In this document: positions 15,887 through 23,595 of the stretch, in pieces
Numbering within the stretch: the stretch's first letter is position 1
Layout: each line of letters starts with the position of its first letter
Assembly (NCBI GenBank): GCA_005877775.1
Contig: VBOJ01000016.1
Coordinates: 1-35,734, forward strand
From: Nitrospirota bacterium
Lineage (GTDB): Bacteria > Nitrospirota > Nitrospiria > Nitrospirales > Nitrospiraceae
Direction: 5' to 3'
Length of the DNA: 35,734 nucleotides
Notes under the pieces: generated by a model
The model's database searches: none
Seen by the model: the letters and a program-made list of their open reading frames with translations, nothing else
What the model was told of the DNA's origin: nothing
Program-made: the position numbers and the translations under genes

Positions 15887-16297
15887 CTAGTGAGATAAGG
15901 GATCCTGCAGCTGCAACACTTTGAGCGGAACTTCCTTTTTCAGCTCGCCGTTGACCAGAATGTTGAAGACGAAGTTGCCCGGTTTTTCGAAGGTGGCACC
16001 GCGAATATTCAAAATGCTGTTGCTCTTGAACAGCGTCCCTGGCGTGACCTCGCCAACGACGACCTGCCCGTTCACGACAAACGGCTTATGGCCATCCTCG
16101 TCCATTAACTGGATTTCGATGTGATGGACCTTTCCCACTTCGGCAACACCAGCCTCAAACTGAACGACCAGCTTCATCTCGGGATGAATCGTCGGGAAGG
16201 TTTCTGCATAGAGCGCGTCGAAGATTCCCATGATATTCAGCTTGCCTTCCTGGGAGACGTTCGCGCTATCCGCGATCACGGCAAGCGTCACATGCAC
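15887..16297 (-). CDS. DUF6941-like protein, unknown function
   Basis: This is a 136-residue cytoplasmic protein with no signal or membrane segment. It starts at GTG 16297, six bases after GGAGAGG, reading MHVTLAVIADSANVSQEGKLN and then IMGIFDALYAETFP. The pattern ADxANVxxxGKLNIMGIFD and the following MKLVVQFEAG with HHIEIQLMDEDGHKPF is what I recall of the DUF6941 group, a small beta-sandwich family without an assigned role. It is divergent from the porin gene. The family name is from memory and unverified. Confidence 0.72.
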   Translation of the reverse strand: MHVTLAVIADSANVSQEGKLNIMGIFDALYAETFPTIHPEMKLVVQFEAGVAEVGKVHHIEIQLMDEDGHKPFVVNGQVVVGEVTPGTLFKSNSILNIRGATFEKPGNFVFNILVNGELKKEVPLKVLQLQDPLSH

Positions 16298-16395
16298 GGG
16301 AAGCCTCTCCTTCGTAAGGCATTATAGGGAGTAGGCCGACGATCATCAATTACCGTCTTTGCAGCACTCGACGCAAAACGAGTCACTCCCTTCAA

Positions 16396-16424
16396 GCGAC
16401 ACCTGCATGCCATTTTGATATACT
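16396..16424 (+). promoter_or_regulatory. Possible promoter for the porin gene
   Basis: TATACT at 16419-16424 is a good -10 box; GCGACA at 16396-16401, 17 bases upstream, is a weak -35. The ATG at 16436 follows 12 bases after the -10, so this message would also be nearly leaderless. No ribosome binding site is visible. Confidence 0.35.
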
Positions 16425-16435
16425 CCGCTGAATTG

Positions 16436-17656
16436 ATGAGGCGCTCATCGTCACGGATCTTCGTCGGACTCCTAGTTATCTTCTTTCTCGCCAGCCCGCT
16501 CTACGCAGAAGAGATTCACCCTGGTCCTTCTGAACGAAGTGATCCATTGGCCGCGGTGACCTCTGCAAACCCAAGCCAGGATAACTTCTCCCTCCCTAAT
16601 TGGCATTATGGCGCCTATCTGGACCTAAGCTACATCGTCAATTTCAATTTTCCGGAGAATCATCGGTCGCGGAGCCGCACAACCGCCGCACGACACAACG
16701 AACTGGCCCCGAACATGGCGCTGGCTTACGTTCGGAAGGATGCCACGAGTGAGTCTCGGTGGGGTATGGAGTTCGGCCTTCAGAGCGGGTATGACTCCAA
16801 AGACTTTGCGTTCCTTCAGGGAGAACAGAAGGTCGACGGAGCGGACACGCTTCGCCATTTTCACCGCGCCAATATGTCCTATCTCGCTCCGGTCGGAGAT
16901 AAGGATTTGACGGTCACAGCGGGCCTGTTCAACAGCCTGATCGGGTACGAATCGCTGTATGCCAAGGACAATTTTAACTACACGCGCTCCTGGATGGCGG
17001 ACAATACGCCCTACATGATGTTCGGCGTCAACGCCCGCTACCCATTGAGCGATGACCTCACCGCCACAGTCTATGTCATCAACGCCTATTACCACTTGGC
17101 CCATCCCAATGACCAGCCAAGCTACGGTGGACAGTTGTCTTGGAAGGCGACGTCGCGGGTTACGGTGACGGAAACCATCTATTACGGCCCAGCCCAAGCC
17201 AACACATCCATGGAGTTCTGGCGGCTGTACTCAAATTACAATGCAGAATGGAAACGCGACGATATCACCCTCGCATTGTCCTATGACTTCGGAACGGAGA
17301 ACATCGCCGGGCAACCCGGTAGTCCGAGGGCATTTGTCACTGCAGCGGCGCTGTTTACCCGGTGGCACATCGCCGGACCGTGGAGCGTCGCCGTGCGGCC
17401 GGAGTTTTATTGGGACCGGAATGGCCGTTGGACCGGCAACGAGCAATTCGTCAAGGCCGTTACCACTACGCTGGAATACAAAGTGCCCTACCGATGGACC
17501 AACGCCGTCTTGCGACTCGAACATCGCTATGATGAGTCCACCGGCATGAATGGCGGCTTTTTTAAACGGGGTGATGTGCAGCCAGGCGTCCCAGGGCTCG
17601 CGAAAGAGCAACACCTGTTGCTGCTGGGACTGCTCTGCACATTTGACTCACCATGA
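16436..17656 (+). CDS. Outer-membrane beta-barrel protein (BBP2/OmpL-like porin)
   Basis: This is a predicted outer-membrane porin of 406 residues. A signal peptide (MRRSSSRIFVGLLVIFFLAS to YAEE) is followed by alternating aromatic beta strands such as YGAYLDLSYIVNFNFPENH, LTVTAGLFNSLIGYESLYAKDNFNYTRSWM and ITLALSYDFGTENIAG. The NFNFPENH, AGLFNSLIGYES and TRSWM features are those I associate with the BBP2 family (former DUF1597). The C-terminal strand HLLLLGLLCTF is amphipathic, but its penultimate hydrophobic residue is followed by DSP. The solute is unknown. The gene ends four bases from the convergent HEAGH membrane protein gene. Confidence 0.82.
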   Translation: MRRSSSRIFVGLLVIFFLASPLYAEEIHPGPSERSDPLAAVTSANPSQDNFSLPNWHYGAYLDLSYIVNFNFPENHRSRSRTTAARHNELAPNMALAYVRKDATSESRWGMEFGLQSGYDSKDFAFLQGEQKVDGADTLRHFHRANMSYLAPVGDKDLTVTAGLFNSLIGYESLYAKDNFNYTRSWMADNTPYMMFGVNARYPLSDDLTATVYVINAYYHLAHPNDQPSYGGQLSWKATSRVTVTETIYYGPAQANTSMEFWRLYSNYNAEWKRDDITLALSYDFGTENIAGQPGSPRAFVTAAALFTRWHIAGPWSVAVRPEFYWDRNGRWTGNEQFVKAVTTTLEYKVPYRWTNAVLRLEHRYDESTGMNGGFFKRGDVQPGVPGLAKEQHLLLLGLLCTFDSP

Positions 17657-17660
17657 GCAA

Positions 17661-18230
17661 TTAGTCCGAACCGACAACCTTCGGCTTCTTCGCTCCCAAC
17701 CAAATCCAGACGAGCCATCCACCCATCGCGAGCATGCCGACCCAGCCAACGGCCGACGCCCACTGAGCGATGGCCGTATCGGAGTTTAGGGCTCCCCAGC
17801 GACTGAAGATCTCCGTCCAATCGTGCTCGCCGCCGCCGACCAGCGGCAGGACTTGCGCGCGAGCATCGGCCATATAGCGGGCGATGTTGAGAAAGTTTTC
17901 GAAGAACCAGATGCCCGCGACCGTGCAACCGATCGTGTCACGTTGTCGCCAGAAGGCCAGCCACACTGCTGCTGGTATAGCCAGTTGACCGATCGTGCCG
18001 CCATACAGTCCCAGTGTGCCGCCAAAAAGGCCGAAGATCGGATGCCCTGCTTCGTGGAAGACGAGGTTCACGTGATCCAGGAAAATGAAGCCATCGTCAG
18101 CGGTCTTGAGCAGATACAAGAACCAGGCTAACCCGAATGACGTGGCCGCCAGTTGCCACGTCGACACTGGTTTCCACGGATAGCCGCTAATGCGGCGCGT
18201 ACAGTCCAGAATGTCTCGCGGGGTCAGCAT
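17661..18230 (-). CDS. Membrane protein with HEAGH zincin-like motif
   Basis: This 189-residue integral membrane protein has about four or five hydrophobic helices. It carries LDHVNLVFHEAGHPIFGLFG, where His59, Glu60 and His63 match the HExxH zinc site of metalloproteases. No second-domain LDG-type motif of M50 proteins is seen; the possible third ligand is in WFFENFLNIARYMADARAQVLPL or in GGGEHDWTEIF. The start ATG 18230 has GGGAG six bases upstream. It could be a minimal membrane metalloprotease or a protein that kept the motif for metal binding only. It converges on the porin gene and has no operon partner in its own direction. Confidence 0.7.
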   Translation of the reverse strand: MLTPRDILDCTRRISGYPWKPVSTWQLAATSFGLAWFLYLLKTADDGFIFLDHVNLVFHEAGHPIFGLFGGTLGLYGGTIGQLAIPAAVWLAFWRQRDTIGCTVAGIWFFENFLNIARYMADARAQVLPLVGGGEHDWTEIFSRWGALNSDTAIAQWASAVGWVGMLAMGGWLVWIWLGAKKPKVVGSD

Positions 18231-18256
18231 TGCTCACTCCCAGTGAAGCGGGCCTC

Positions 18257-18334
18257 GTGAAGCGCAAGGGGCGTCAATAGCGTCTGACTTCGACGAGCTC
18301 AGTCGAGCCGTAGCGTCTTCTGCGCAAGAAACGC
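18257..18334 (+). repeat. 78 bp dispersed repeat, copy 1
   Basis: GTGAAGCGCAAGGGGCGTCA leads a 78-base block that is nearly identical to 28170-28247 read on the other strand, differing at only a few positions. It contains GAGCTCAGTCGAGCC, part of a near palindrome. A shorter, more divergent copy of its first ~28 bases is at 25206-25233. It lies between a DUF1566 gene and the HEAGH gene. No gene is seen between 18231 and 18389. Confidence 0.78.
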
Positions 18335-18389
18335 GAGCGACGCAAGAGACGCATGACGAGCGACGCAGCCCGCACGACGCCTCGCCGCA

Positions 18390-18854
18390 TCACTTGCGAG
18401 GCTCGCCGAGGACACACCACATCCGGCGCGTCCCTGATTTCTGATCGGTGACCGCTTCACCGGAGAAGAAGCTCATCTGCCAGGCCACGATGTCATCTTT
18501 GGGGGACGGAGTGGCGCTCCAGAAAATAGACGACTTGATGTTGGAAAAAGGATGGCCCTGTGGGAGAGCCGGGTCATGTTGTTCGGGGTCCACCAAACTT
18601 TTCAACTCGTCCACGGTCGGCGCCCGCCAACCGGTTTTTCCGCCCAGCGTTTTCGTCGCGCAACGCGCAACCGACCGGTTCCACACATCGTGCTCTAGAT
18701 CCGGAGCCTGCTCCCAGATCAGTCCGGTCTTCGCATCCTGGACTCCAGTCCCATCCAAGACCAGCGTAAAGCGCTCAGCCGCTTCAACCGGGGGGACGAA
18801 CCACGCAACGGCGACGACAAGCACCCAGGCATGTCTCGGGGAAGACAACAGCAT
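18390..18854 (-). CDS. Exported DUF1566 (Lcl-like) domain protein
   Basis: This is a 154-residue exported protein with one DUF1566 domain, a fold found in bacterial surface and collagen-like lectin-type proteins. The signal peptide is MLLSSPRHAWVLVVAVAWFV up to EAAERF. The domain shows its hallmarks: VQDAKTGLIWEQAP, then WNRSVARCATKTLGGKTGWRA, PTVDELKSLVD, SSIFWSATP, AWQMSFFSG and RRMWCVLGE. Cysteines in ARCATK and MWCVLG probably form a disulphide. It may be an envelope binding module. Its ATG overlaps the TAA of the M50 protease gene (TAATG), so the two are translationally coupled. Confidence 0.85.
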   Translation of the reverse strand: MLLSSPRHAWVLVVAVAWFVPPVEAAERFTLVLDGTGVQDAKTGLIWEQAPDLEHDVWNRSVARCATKTLGGKTGWRAPTVDELKSLVDPEQHDPALPQGHPFSNIKSSIFWSATPSPKDDIVAWQMSFFSGEAVTDQKSGTRRMWCVLGEPRK

Positions 18855-19837
18855 TAATGGACGGAGAACGGAATCGGCGCAAAGGTGAGCACAAAGATGG
18901 CCAGCGCGCCCCAGCCAACCCAGATGCGAGTCCGGCCTAAGGCTGCCTCCGGGTCCAGGACCGGCGGATGTCCAACGCCCAACATGCTCGCCATTCCCGC
19001 CCAGAGAAACCAGCCAGGCCAGCCGAAGAACCCTAGGACGATCAAAGTCGGTACGATCGCCAAAGCCATGGTCCGCTGCCTCCTGCCCCAGAGCGCGTAG
19101 GCCACATGCCCCCCGTCGAGCTGGCCAATGGGGATCAGGTTCAGCGAGGTGACGAAGAGCCCAAACCAGGCGGCAAACCCAACAGGGTGCAGCACCACGT
19201 CATAGCCGTCCGGGAGCGGTCCCATCACCAGCCATGACATGAACTGCAACAAGAGCGGCTCGCCCAGGTGGAGGCCGTACGTCGCCTCATTCACAACAAC
19301 CTTAGACAGGCGCAGGCCGATCACCAGCGTGACCACCGCGACCACAAACCCGGCGATGGGGCCAGCCACGCCAATATCGAACAACGCCTTCCGGCTCAAA
19401 ATCGGGCCGCGCATGCGGATGATGGCGCCAAACGTCCCGATAAAATGCGGCGGTCCCGGAATGAACAGAGGCAACGACGCGGGGACTCGATGAATGCGGG
19501 ACAGAATATAATGCCCGAACTCGTGCGTCACAAGGATCCCGAGCAGCGTCGCAGCGAAGGGGACACCCTTCAGGAGCGCAGCCGGGTTGTTGAGCAGAAA
19601 CTGCCACGCACCGAGAGACAGGTTGGTGTTAGTCTGGTATGCCCCGGCCCAGAGAGTGGTAAAGCCTGTGATGAGAAACAGGGCGATCGGGAGCGCCCAG
19701 TCCACGACCCGTGGTTCGACTGGTTCCTCCACGACCGTTAATATGGGGAAGCGTCGCGGGTGACTGGACGCATACGGTCCATTGATCATCTCGATCGGCG
19801 GGACACCTTTTAGACGGTCTGGTCTGTTTTCATCCAT
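18854..19837 (-). CDS. Site-2 protease-family (M50) membrane metalloprotease
   Basis: This is an intramembrane zinc protease of 327 residues. The HExxH motif is HEFGH at 105-109 in the second hydrophobic region, and the distal zinc ligand Asp241 is in NLIPIGQLDGGHVAYALWG, the LDG motif of M50. About seven membrane helices are visible. The HRVPASLPLFIPGPPHFIG stretch and FGAIIRMRGPILSRKALFDIGVAGPIAG are typical of the EGY1/sll0862-like branch rather than RseP, and no PDZ domain is present. It may cleave a membrane regulator or act in envelope quality control. It lies 21 bases after the HTH-lactamase gene and overlaps the DUF1566 gene. Confidence 0.92.
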   Translation of the reverse strand: MDENRPDRLKGVPPIEMINGPYASSHPRRFPILTVVEEPVEPRVVDWALPIALFLITGFTTLWAGAYQTNTNLSLGAWQFLLNNPAALLKGVPFAATLLGILVTHEFGHYILSRIHRVPASLPLFIPGPPHFIGTFGAIIRMRGPILSRKALFDIGVAGPIAGFVVAVVTLVIGLRLSKVVVNEATYGLHLGEPLLLQFMSWLVMGPLPDGYDVVLHPVGFAAWFGLFVTSLNLIPIGQLDGGHVAYALWGRRQRTMALAIVPTLIVLGFFGWPGWFLWAGMASMLGVGHPPVLDPEAALGRTRIWVGWGALAIFVLTFAPIPFSVH

Positions 19838-19858
19838 GGTCGCGCTGATCCATTGTGC

Positions 19859-20704
19859 TCAGGCTTCTCCCGCAAAGGGATTCTGCGCCCATTCTTCACT
19901 GATGGTGGTGGCCGGCCCGTGGCCTGGGAACAGCACGGTGGGCTCCGGCAGCTTCAGGACGCGCTGACGAACCGATTCCAGGTGGATCTGATAGAGCGAC
20001 GGCGGATTGGCCCGCCCGATGGACCCGGCGAACAGCGTATCCCCCACGAAACAGATCGGGTTCCCGCTGCCCTCAACTCGATAGCAGATGCCGCCAGGCG
20101 TATGGCCCGGAGTCGTCATACACCGGACTGTGAGTCGACCGACGGCGATCGTTCGCCCGTCCTCAGGTGAGACGAAGAGCTTGTTCGGTGGTCGCCAGGA
20201 AAGTAAGGTGGCATCCGCCTCGCCGAGATACACGGGGACGTGCCAATGCTGGAGGATTTCGTCCAGCCCTCCGGCATGGTCCACATGGCCATGCGTCAAA
20301 CAAACCCCGGTCAGCCTCAGACCCATCTTGCTCAAGGTCTCCAGCATCATAGCCGCGTTGTAGCCCGTATCAATGAGGACCGCTTCGCCGGAGTCGTGTA
20401 CCACGTAGCCTTTGACTTCGTACCCGCCGATGTCCCCGAAGACCGTCTCCACACCTGTCACCGACTTGGGCGTTGGGGCCGGTAGCCAGCCATCCAGGGC
20501 AATATGAGTCAAGGGATCGGCCCTGAGCCCGAGGGCTTTAGAGATGGTTTGAACTTCGGCTTGAGTGGGCGATCGTCCCCCTCGCTCCAGGACCATAAGA
20601 TCGCCGGCTGGCAAGCCGGTCGTTCGCGCCACCTCCGCCACGGACAGCCCTTGTCCGGTTCGGGCCTTCTTCACGATGTCGCAAAAGTCATCTTCGAGCG
20701 GCAT
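19859..20704 (-). CDS. HTH (XRE-like) and metallo-beta-lactamase fusion hydrolase
   Basis: This is a two-domain protein of 281 residues. The first ~65 residues form a lambda-repressor-like helix-turn-helix (VKKARTGQGLSVAEVARTTG with LPAGDLMVLERGGRSPTQAEVQTISKALGL). The rest is a glyoxalase II-type metallo-beta-lactamase: THGHVDHAGG at 137-146, TPGHTPGG, FVGDTLFAGSIGRA and LFPGHGPAT give all the zinc ligands. The pairing suggests a hydrolase (of a thioester or glyoxal adduct) that also binds DNA, or whose HTH has been reused. The ATG at 20704 is preceded by GAAGG seven bases away; the TTG at 20722 is less likely. A copy of the micro-ORF cassette lies upstream, and the M50 gene follows. Confidence 0.88.
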   Translation of the reverse strand: MPLEDDFCDIVKKARTGQGLSVAEVARTTGLPAGDLMVLERGGRSPTQAEVQTISKALGLRADPLTHIALDGWLPAPTPKSVTGVETVFGDIGGYEVKGYVVHDSGEAVLIDTGYNAAMMLETLSKMGLRLTGVCLTHGHVDHAGGLDEILQHWHVPVYLGEADATLLSWRPPNKLFVSPEDGRTIAVGRLTVRCMTTPGHTPGGICYRVEGSGNPICFVGDTLFAGSIGRANPPSLYQIHLESVRQRVLKLPEPTVLFPGHGPATTISEEWAQNPFAGEA

Positions 20705-20806
20705 CAGAATGCCTTCAGGCAATAGGCGCGGGGCGATGGGCTATAGGGCAAAGGCGATGGGCTTGCACTTTAGCTCGTCCGTAACAGGTTCATTGTTCAA
20801 TGGGCC

Positions 20807-20977
20807 ATGCTCGCTAACCCATCCCACAGGCCAATCACGTCTTGCACCGTAAAATGTGCGCGAAGCGCGCCTCTTCCAGTACAGGCCTTCACAGCCCCCT
20901 CAACAGTGTTGCGAGCGTCGGTCGTGCGATCATGATTGCCCCTTCAACGAGCAAGAATTCGCCTATTGCCCATTGCC
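20807..20977 (-). repeat. 171 bp micro-ORF/hairpin cassette, copy 2
   Basis: This is the inverse-oriented twin of 6106-6278. Read on the minus strand it starts GGCAATGGGC two bases after the macrodomain gene's TAG stop. It carries the shared AATTCTTGCTCG block, the 14-codon frame, a GCGCG-CTT-CGCGC hairpin followed three bases later by TTTT, and ends GGGTTAGCGAGCAT. Hairpin arms differ in sequence from copy 1, yet a hairpin is kept, as expected for a selected structure. It occupies most of the 20723-20978 spacer. Confidence 0.75.
20889..20933 (-). CDS. Putative 14-residue peptide MIARPTLATLLRGL
   Basis: This is the second copy of the micro-ORF. Its ATG at 20933 is preceded by GAAGGGGCAATC and its stop is TGA. 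Codons 1-8 are identical at the base level to the copy at 6150-6194, and codons 9-14 change mostly silently. It lies between the macrodomain gene and the HTH-lactamase gene, all on the same strand. Whether it is translated is unproven. Confidence 0.4.
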   Translation of the reverse strand: MIARPTLATLLRGL

Positions 20978-20978
20978 T

Positions 20979-21488
20979 CTAACCTCGCATGGCATCCTGC
21001 CATGCGTTTACCATCGCCTGATCCACATCAACCAAGATCACCGACTGCAGCGCACGGGCAGCGTAGGCTTTGATCTCACCAACCATGAGCTTGGCCGCCT
21101 CTGCGTGGACCACCCCTCCGACGCCGGTGCCCATCCCAGGGATTGCGATCGAGGTAAAGCCCTGCGCATCGGCGAGAGTCAATGCGGCCTTCGTGGCGAG
21201 CGCCACATTCTTTGCTGGAATGGACATGGCCGGCTGCGGCATCGTGGGCGCATGGATGATGCCCTTGAAGCTGGTCCGCCCGCCCGACGTGAGAACCGCC
21301 TTGCCCACCAGAATGGGAGCCTGCTTCCTTGCTTCTGCTTCCACTTCTGACCCGGCCGCACGCTTGATCACCCCGGCCACGCCGCCGCCCATGATCCCCA
21401 AACTATTCGCTGCGTTTACGATGGCCTGGGCATTCGCTTCCAGAATGCTGCCCTGGACGACGCTGATCCGCAGTCTAGCATCGGTCAT
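20979..21488 (-). CDS. Macrodomain protein (ADP-ribose binding/hydrolase)
   Basis: This is a stand-alone macrodomain of 169 residues that probably binds or removes ADP-ribose. From the ATG at 21488 it reads MTDARLRISVVQGSILEANA, then QAIVNAANSLGIMGGGVAGVIKRAAG, the conserved NAAN and glycine-rich loop. The second loop is SIAIPGMGTGVGGVVHAEAA, which binds the distal ribose. The C-terminal IKAYAARALQSVILVDVDQ matches the family. The start is set by the domain boundary; the frame is open further upstream into the preceding gene. It lies four bases after a small Cys-rich gene and is followed by the micro-ORF cassette. Confidence 0.93.
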   Translation of the reverse strand: MTDARLRISVVQGSILEANAQAIVNAANSLGIMGGGVAGVIKRAAGSEVEAEARKQAPILVGKAVLTSGGRTSFKGIIHAPTMPQPAMSIPAKNVALATKAALTLADAQGFTSIAIPGMGTGVGGVVHAEAAKLMVGEIKAYAARALQSVILVDVDQAMVNAWQDAMRG

Positions 21489-21492
21489 CTGG

Positions 21493-21699
21493 TCAACCGG
21501 TTTGCTTCTGCTGGGCATTGAGCGCGACGCGCTTGTCGCAGAGCTTATTCCAGGTCCTGTCATCGAGCTCGTTAAACCGTTTCCCTCTCACCTGACAAAT
21601 CTTGCGCCAACAGCAGAGACGAAGGAGGGCGTCGTCCGGAACGAGGCTACGCTTGAGATGATCCAGAATCTCATTCTCCGTTTTGTCGCAATAGCACAT
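21493..21699 (-). CDS. Small Cys-rich protein, unknown function
   Basis: This is a 68-residue protein I do not recognise. The ATG at 21699 has AAGGTG seven bases upstream. The sequence starts MCYCDKTENEILDHLKRSLV, continues PDDALLRLCCWRKICQ, and then VRGKRFNELDDRTWNKLCDKR. Six Cys residues (CxC, CC, and two single) could bind zinc or a metal cluster. No signal peptide is seen. It lies four bases upstream of the macrodomain gene, so the two are probably co-translated. The frame is open further upstream, but that part overlaps repeat-like sequence. Confidence 0.6.
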   Translation of the reverse strand: MCYCDKTENEILDHLKRSLVPDDALLRLCCWRKICQVRGKRFNELDDRTWNKLCDKRVALNAQQKQTG

Positions 21700-21890
21700 G
21701 GTGCTCACCTTTTGCAGCGAGCCACCCGCTGCATTTGGGTATGGCAGGACCGCAAGCGACTTCATCGGAGAACCGGAGGCCCCCCACATTTCCCCTCTAA
21801 CCTCAGTGCCTCGGGTGGAGCGGATGGGCATGGAGGCGTTCTCCATAACTGCCTTGCGCCACCCACTAAACCTCTCCACGGCTCACGCGT

Positions 21891-22113
21891 CCGTCGAGGC
21901 GGTGGACGGAGCGCCATTGCGGACGCGCCGTGCTGATGTGCGTGGCGGACGAACAAGCGAGGCCCGACCACCGACGCCCCCGGAAACAGGCGTCGGTGGA
22001 TCGGAGAACACCCCTCATTCCGATGTGGGGGATGGGGGGCGCCGCAGCTGTTCGTCCGGTAGCTACAGCAGCTAGGCGAGGACGCGCTCAAGCGGAGTCC
22101 ACCGCCTCGACGG
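21891..22113. repeat. 223 bp element with 17 bp perfect terminal inverted repeats
   Basis: CCGTCGAGGCGGTGGAC at 21891-21907 is exactly inverted at 22097-22113. In the middle, CCACCGACGCC (21968-21978) and GGCGTCGGTGG (21989-21999) form a perfect 11 bp stem with a 10-base loop. The right end lies 10 bases beyond the M16 gene's stop codon. I see no gene in 21700-22122, and the overlapping open frames there look random. It could be a non-autonomous mobile element or a structured 3' region. Confidence 0.62.
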
Positions 22114-22122
22114 GCTTACACC

Positions 22123-23595
22123 TCACCCCTCTGGGGGAAGCTTGATCTCCTCCACCTCCCCGAACGCCGACAACACCGGCGCCAAGGACTGCGGCGGGCC
22201 GACCGCCAGAATCCTGAGCCGATCCGGATGCACATGGGCTCGGGCTGCCCGCTGCAAATCTTCCTTCGTGAGCTTCACGACCTTGTCCCGGAGCTGCTGG
22301 AGAAAATCTTTGGGTAACCCGTCGTACTCCAACCCGATGAGGCGGCTCACAATGCTGGCGGGACTTGCAAATGAGAACACGAACGAATTGACGAAGGCCT
22401 CCTTGGCTTCCTCCAGCTCGGCGTCCGTCACCGGCTGGTCCCGGAGTCGCTCCACGTTGGCCATGAGACGATTGATCGCTTCCTGCGTCGAATCCACCTT
22501 CGTCTCGGCGCGCATGGACCAGGCTCCCCGTTCGCGTGTCCCGGCACGAAGCGTGCTGCGCACCGAGTAGGCCAAGCCCCGCTGCGTGCGGATATCCTGG
22601 AAGAGACGGCTTCGGAATGAGCTGCCGCCCAGAATGTCGTTGAGGAGCGACAGGGCCGGATAGTCCGGATCGTCCTCCTTCAAGGAGAGATGACCAACAC
22701 GAAGGTGAGTCTGCGAAATCCCCTTGCCGATAAAGCGCACCACTTTCTTCCCTGCTGGCGTCTCGTCCGACGCGACAGGAGGCAGGACGATCGGCGGCAC
22801 TGCCCCCTTGGCCCATCCACCCAAGGTCATCCGCAGCAGGGCCAGCATCGAGGTTTTCTCAAAATCCCCCGTCACACCGAGGATGATGCCGTTGGGATGG
22901 ACATTCTTGGCGTGGAAGGCCAGTAGGTCCTCGCGCGTGATCCGCGAGACCGATTCGACCGAGCTCTCCCGCGCAAACGGATGGGTCGGCCCGTAGAGTA
23001 ACTTCGCGAACTCGCGCCCGGCAATGGACTGCGGCTGATCTTGGCGACGACGGATACCCTCGATGGCTTGGAGTTTGGCCAGTTCGACCCTGGCCGGATC
23101 GAAAGCTGGCGTCATAAGGATATCGGCGAAGATCTTGAGGCCACGGCTCAGGTCCTTCTTGAGGACATCCAACATGGCGGACCCGGACTCCACCCCGATC
23201 CCGACCGAAAGCGAGGCGGCCAATTGTTCCAGTTCCTCATCCACCTCGGCCGCGGACATGTGTTGGGTCCCGCCCGTCCGCATCGTGGCGCCCGCGAGTG
23301 TCGCCAGCCCGATCTTATCCGGAGGGTCTAGCCAGGCTCCGGTTCGGATCATCGCCGTGATCGTGACCAGAGGCAGCTCATGATCTTCCAGCAAATAGAC
23401 CACCATGCCGTTCTCGAGAACGACGCGCTCCGGCTCAGGCGGCGTGAACTGAACCGGCTCGAACCGCATCTGCCGCGGGTCGGTCTGAGTGACCGGCGAT
23501 GGCTGCACCGCAGACGACAGCGAGACGCACTCGCCGAGGGAGGCGAGAACCAAAAGAACTGTCAGGCTGGCGGAAGCGATCATCCTACGGTTCAT
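22123..23595 (-). CDS. M16 peptidase-like subunit, probably non-catalytic
   Basis: This is an exported member of the M16 (pitrilysin) family with 490 residues and an N-terminal signal (MNRRMIASASLTVLLVLASL). The two tandem M16 halves are present, but the zinc motif HxxEH is replaced by LATLAGATMRTGG, so it cannot bind the catalytic zinc. The C-terminal half retains GGSSFRSRLFQDIRTQRGLAYSV, the Arg/Tyr substrate-clamping region. This matches the division of labour in heterodimeric M16 proteases, where the partner carries the active site. The ATG overlaps the TGA of the active-subunit gene (ATGA). Confidence 0.9.
   Translation of the reverse strand: MNRRMIASASLTVLLVLASLGECVSLSSAVQPSPVTQTDPRQMRFEPVQFTPPEPERVVLENGMVVYLLEDHELPLVTITAMIRTGAWLDPPDKIGLATLAGATMRTGGTQHMSAAEVDEELEQLAASLSVGIGVESGSAMLDVLKKDLSRGLKIFADILMTPAFDPARVELAKLQAIEGIRRRQDQPQSIAGREFAKLLYGPTHPFARESSVESVSRITREDLLAFHAKNVHPNGIILGVTGDFEKTSMLALLRMTLGGWAKGAVPPIVLPPVASDETPAGKKVVRFIGKGISQTHLRVGHLSLKEDDPDYPALSLLNDILGGSSFRSRLFQDIRTQRGLAYSVRSTLRAGTRERGAWSMRAETKVDSTQEAINRLMANVERLRDQPVTDAELEEAKEAFVNSFVFSFASPASIVSRLIGLEYDGLPKDFLQQLRDKVVKLTKEDLQRAARAHVHPDRLRILAVGPPQSLAPVLSAFGEVEEIKLPPEG

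Noticed and set aside
21762-22091. 109-codon minus-strand frame before the Cys-rich gene.
   Set aside because: Pro/Arg-rich with no family pattern, and it runs through the inverted-repeat element, so it is likely a chance frame.
22123-23595. The second M16 gene as an active peptidase.
   Set aside because: The HxxEH zinc motif is absent at the expected place (LATLAGATMRTGG), so it was called a non-catalytic partner.
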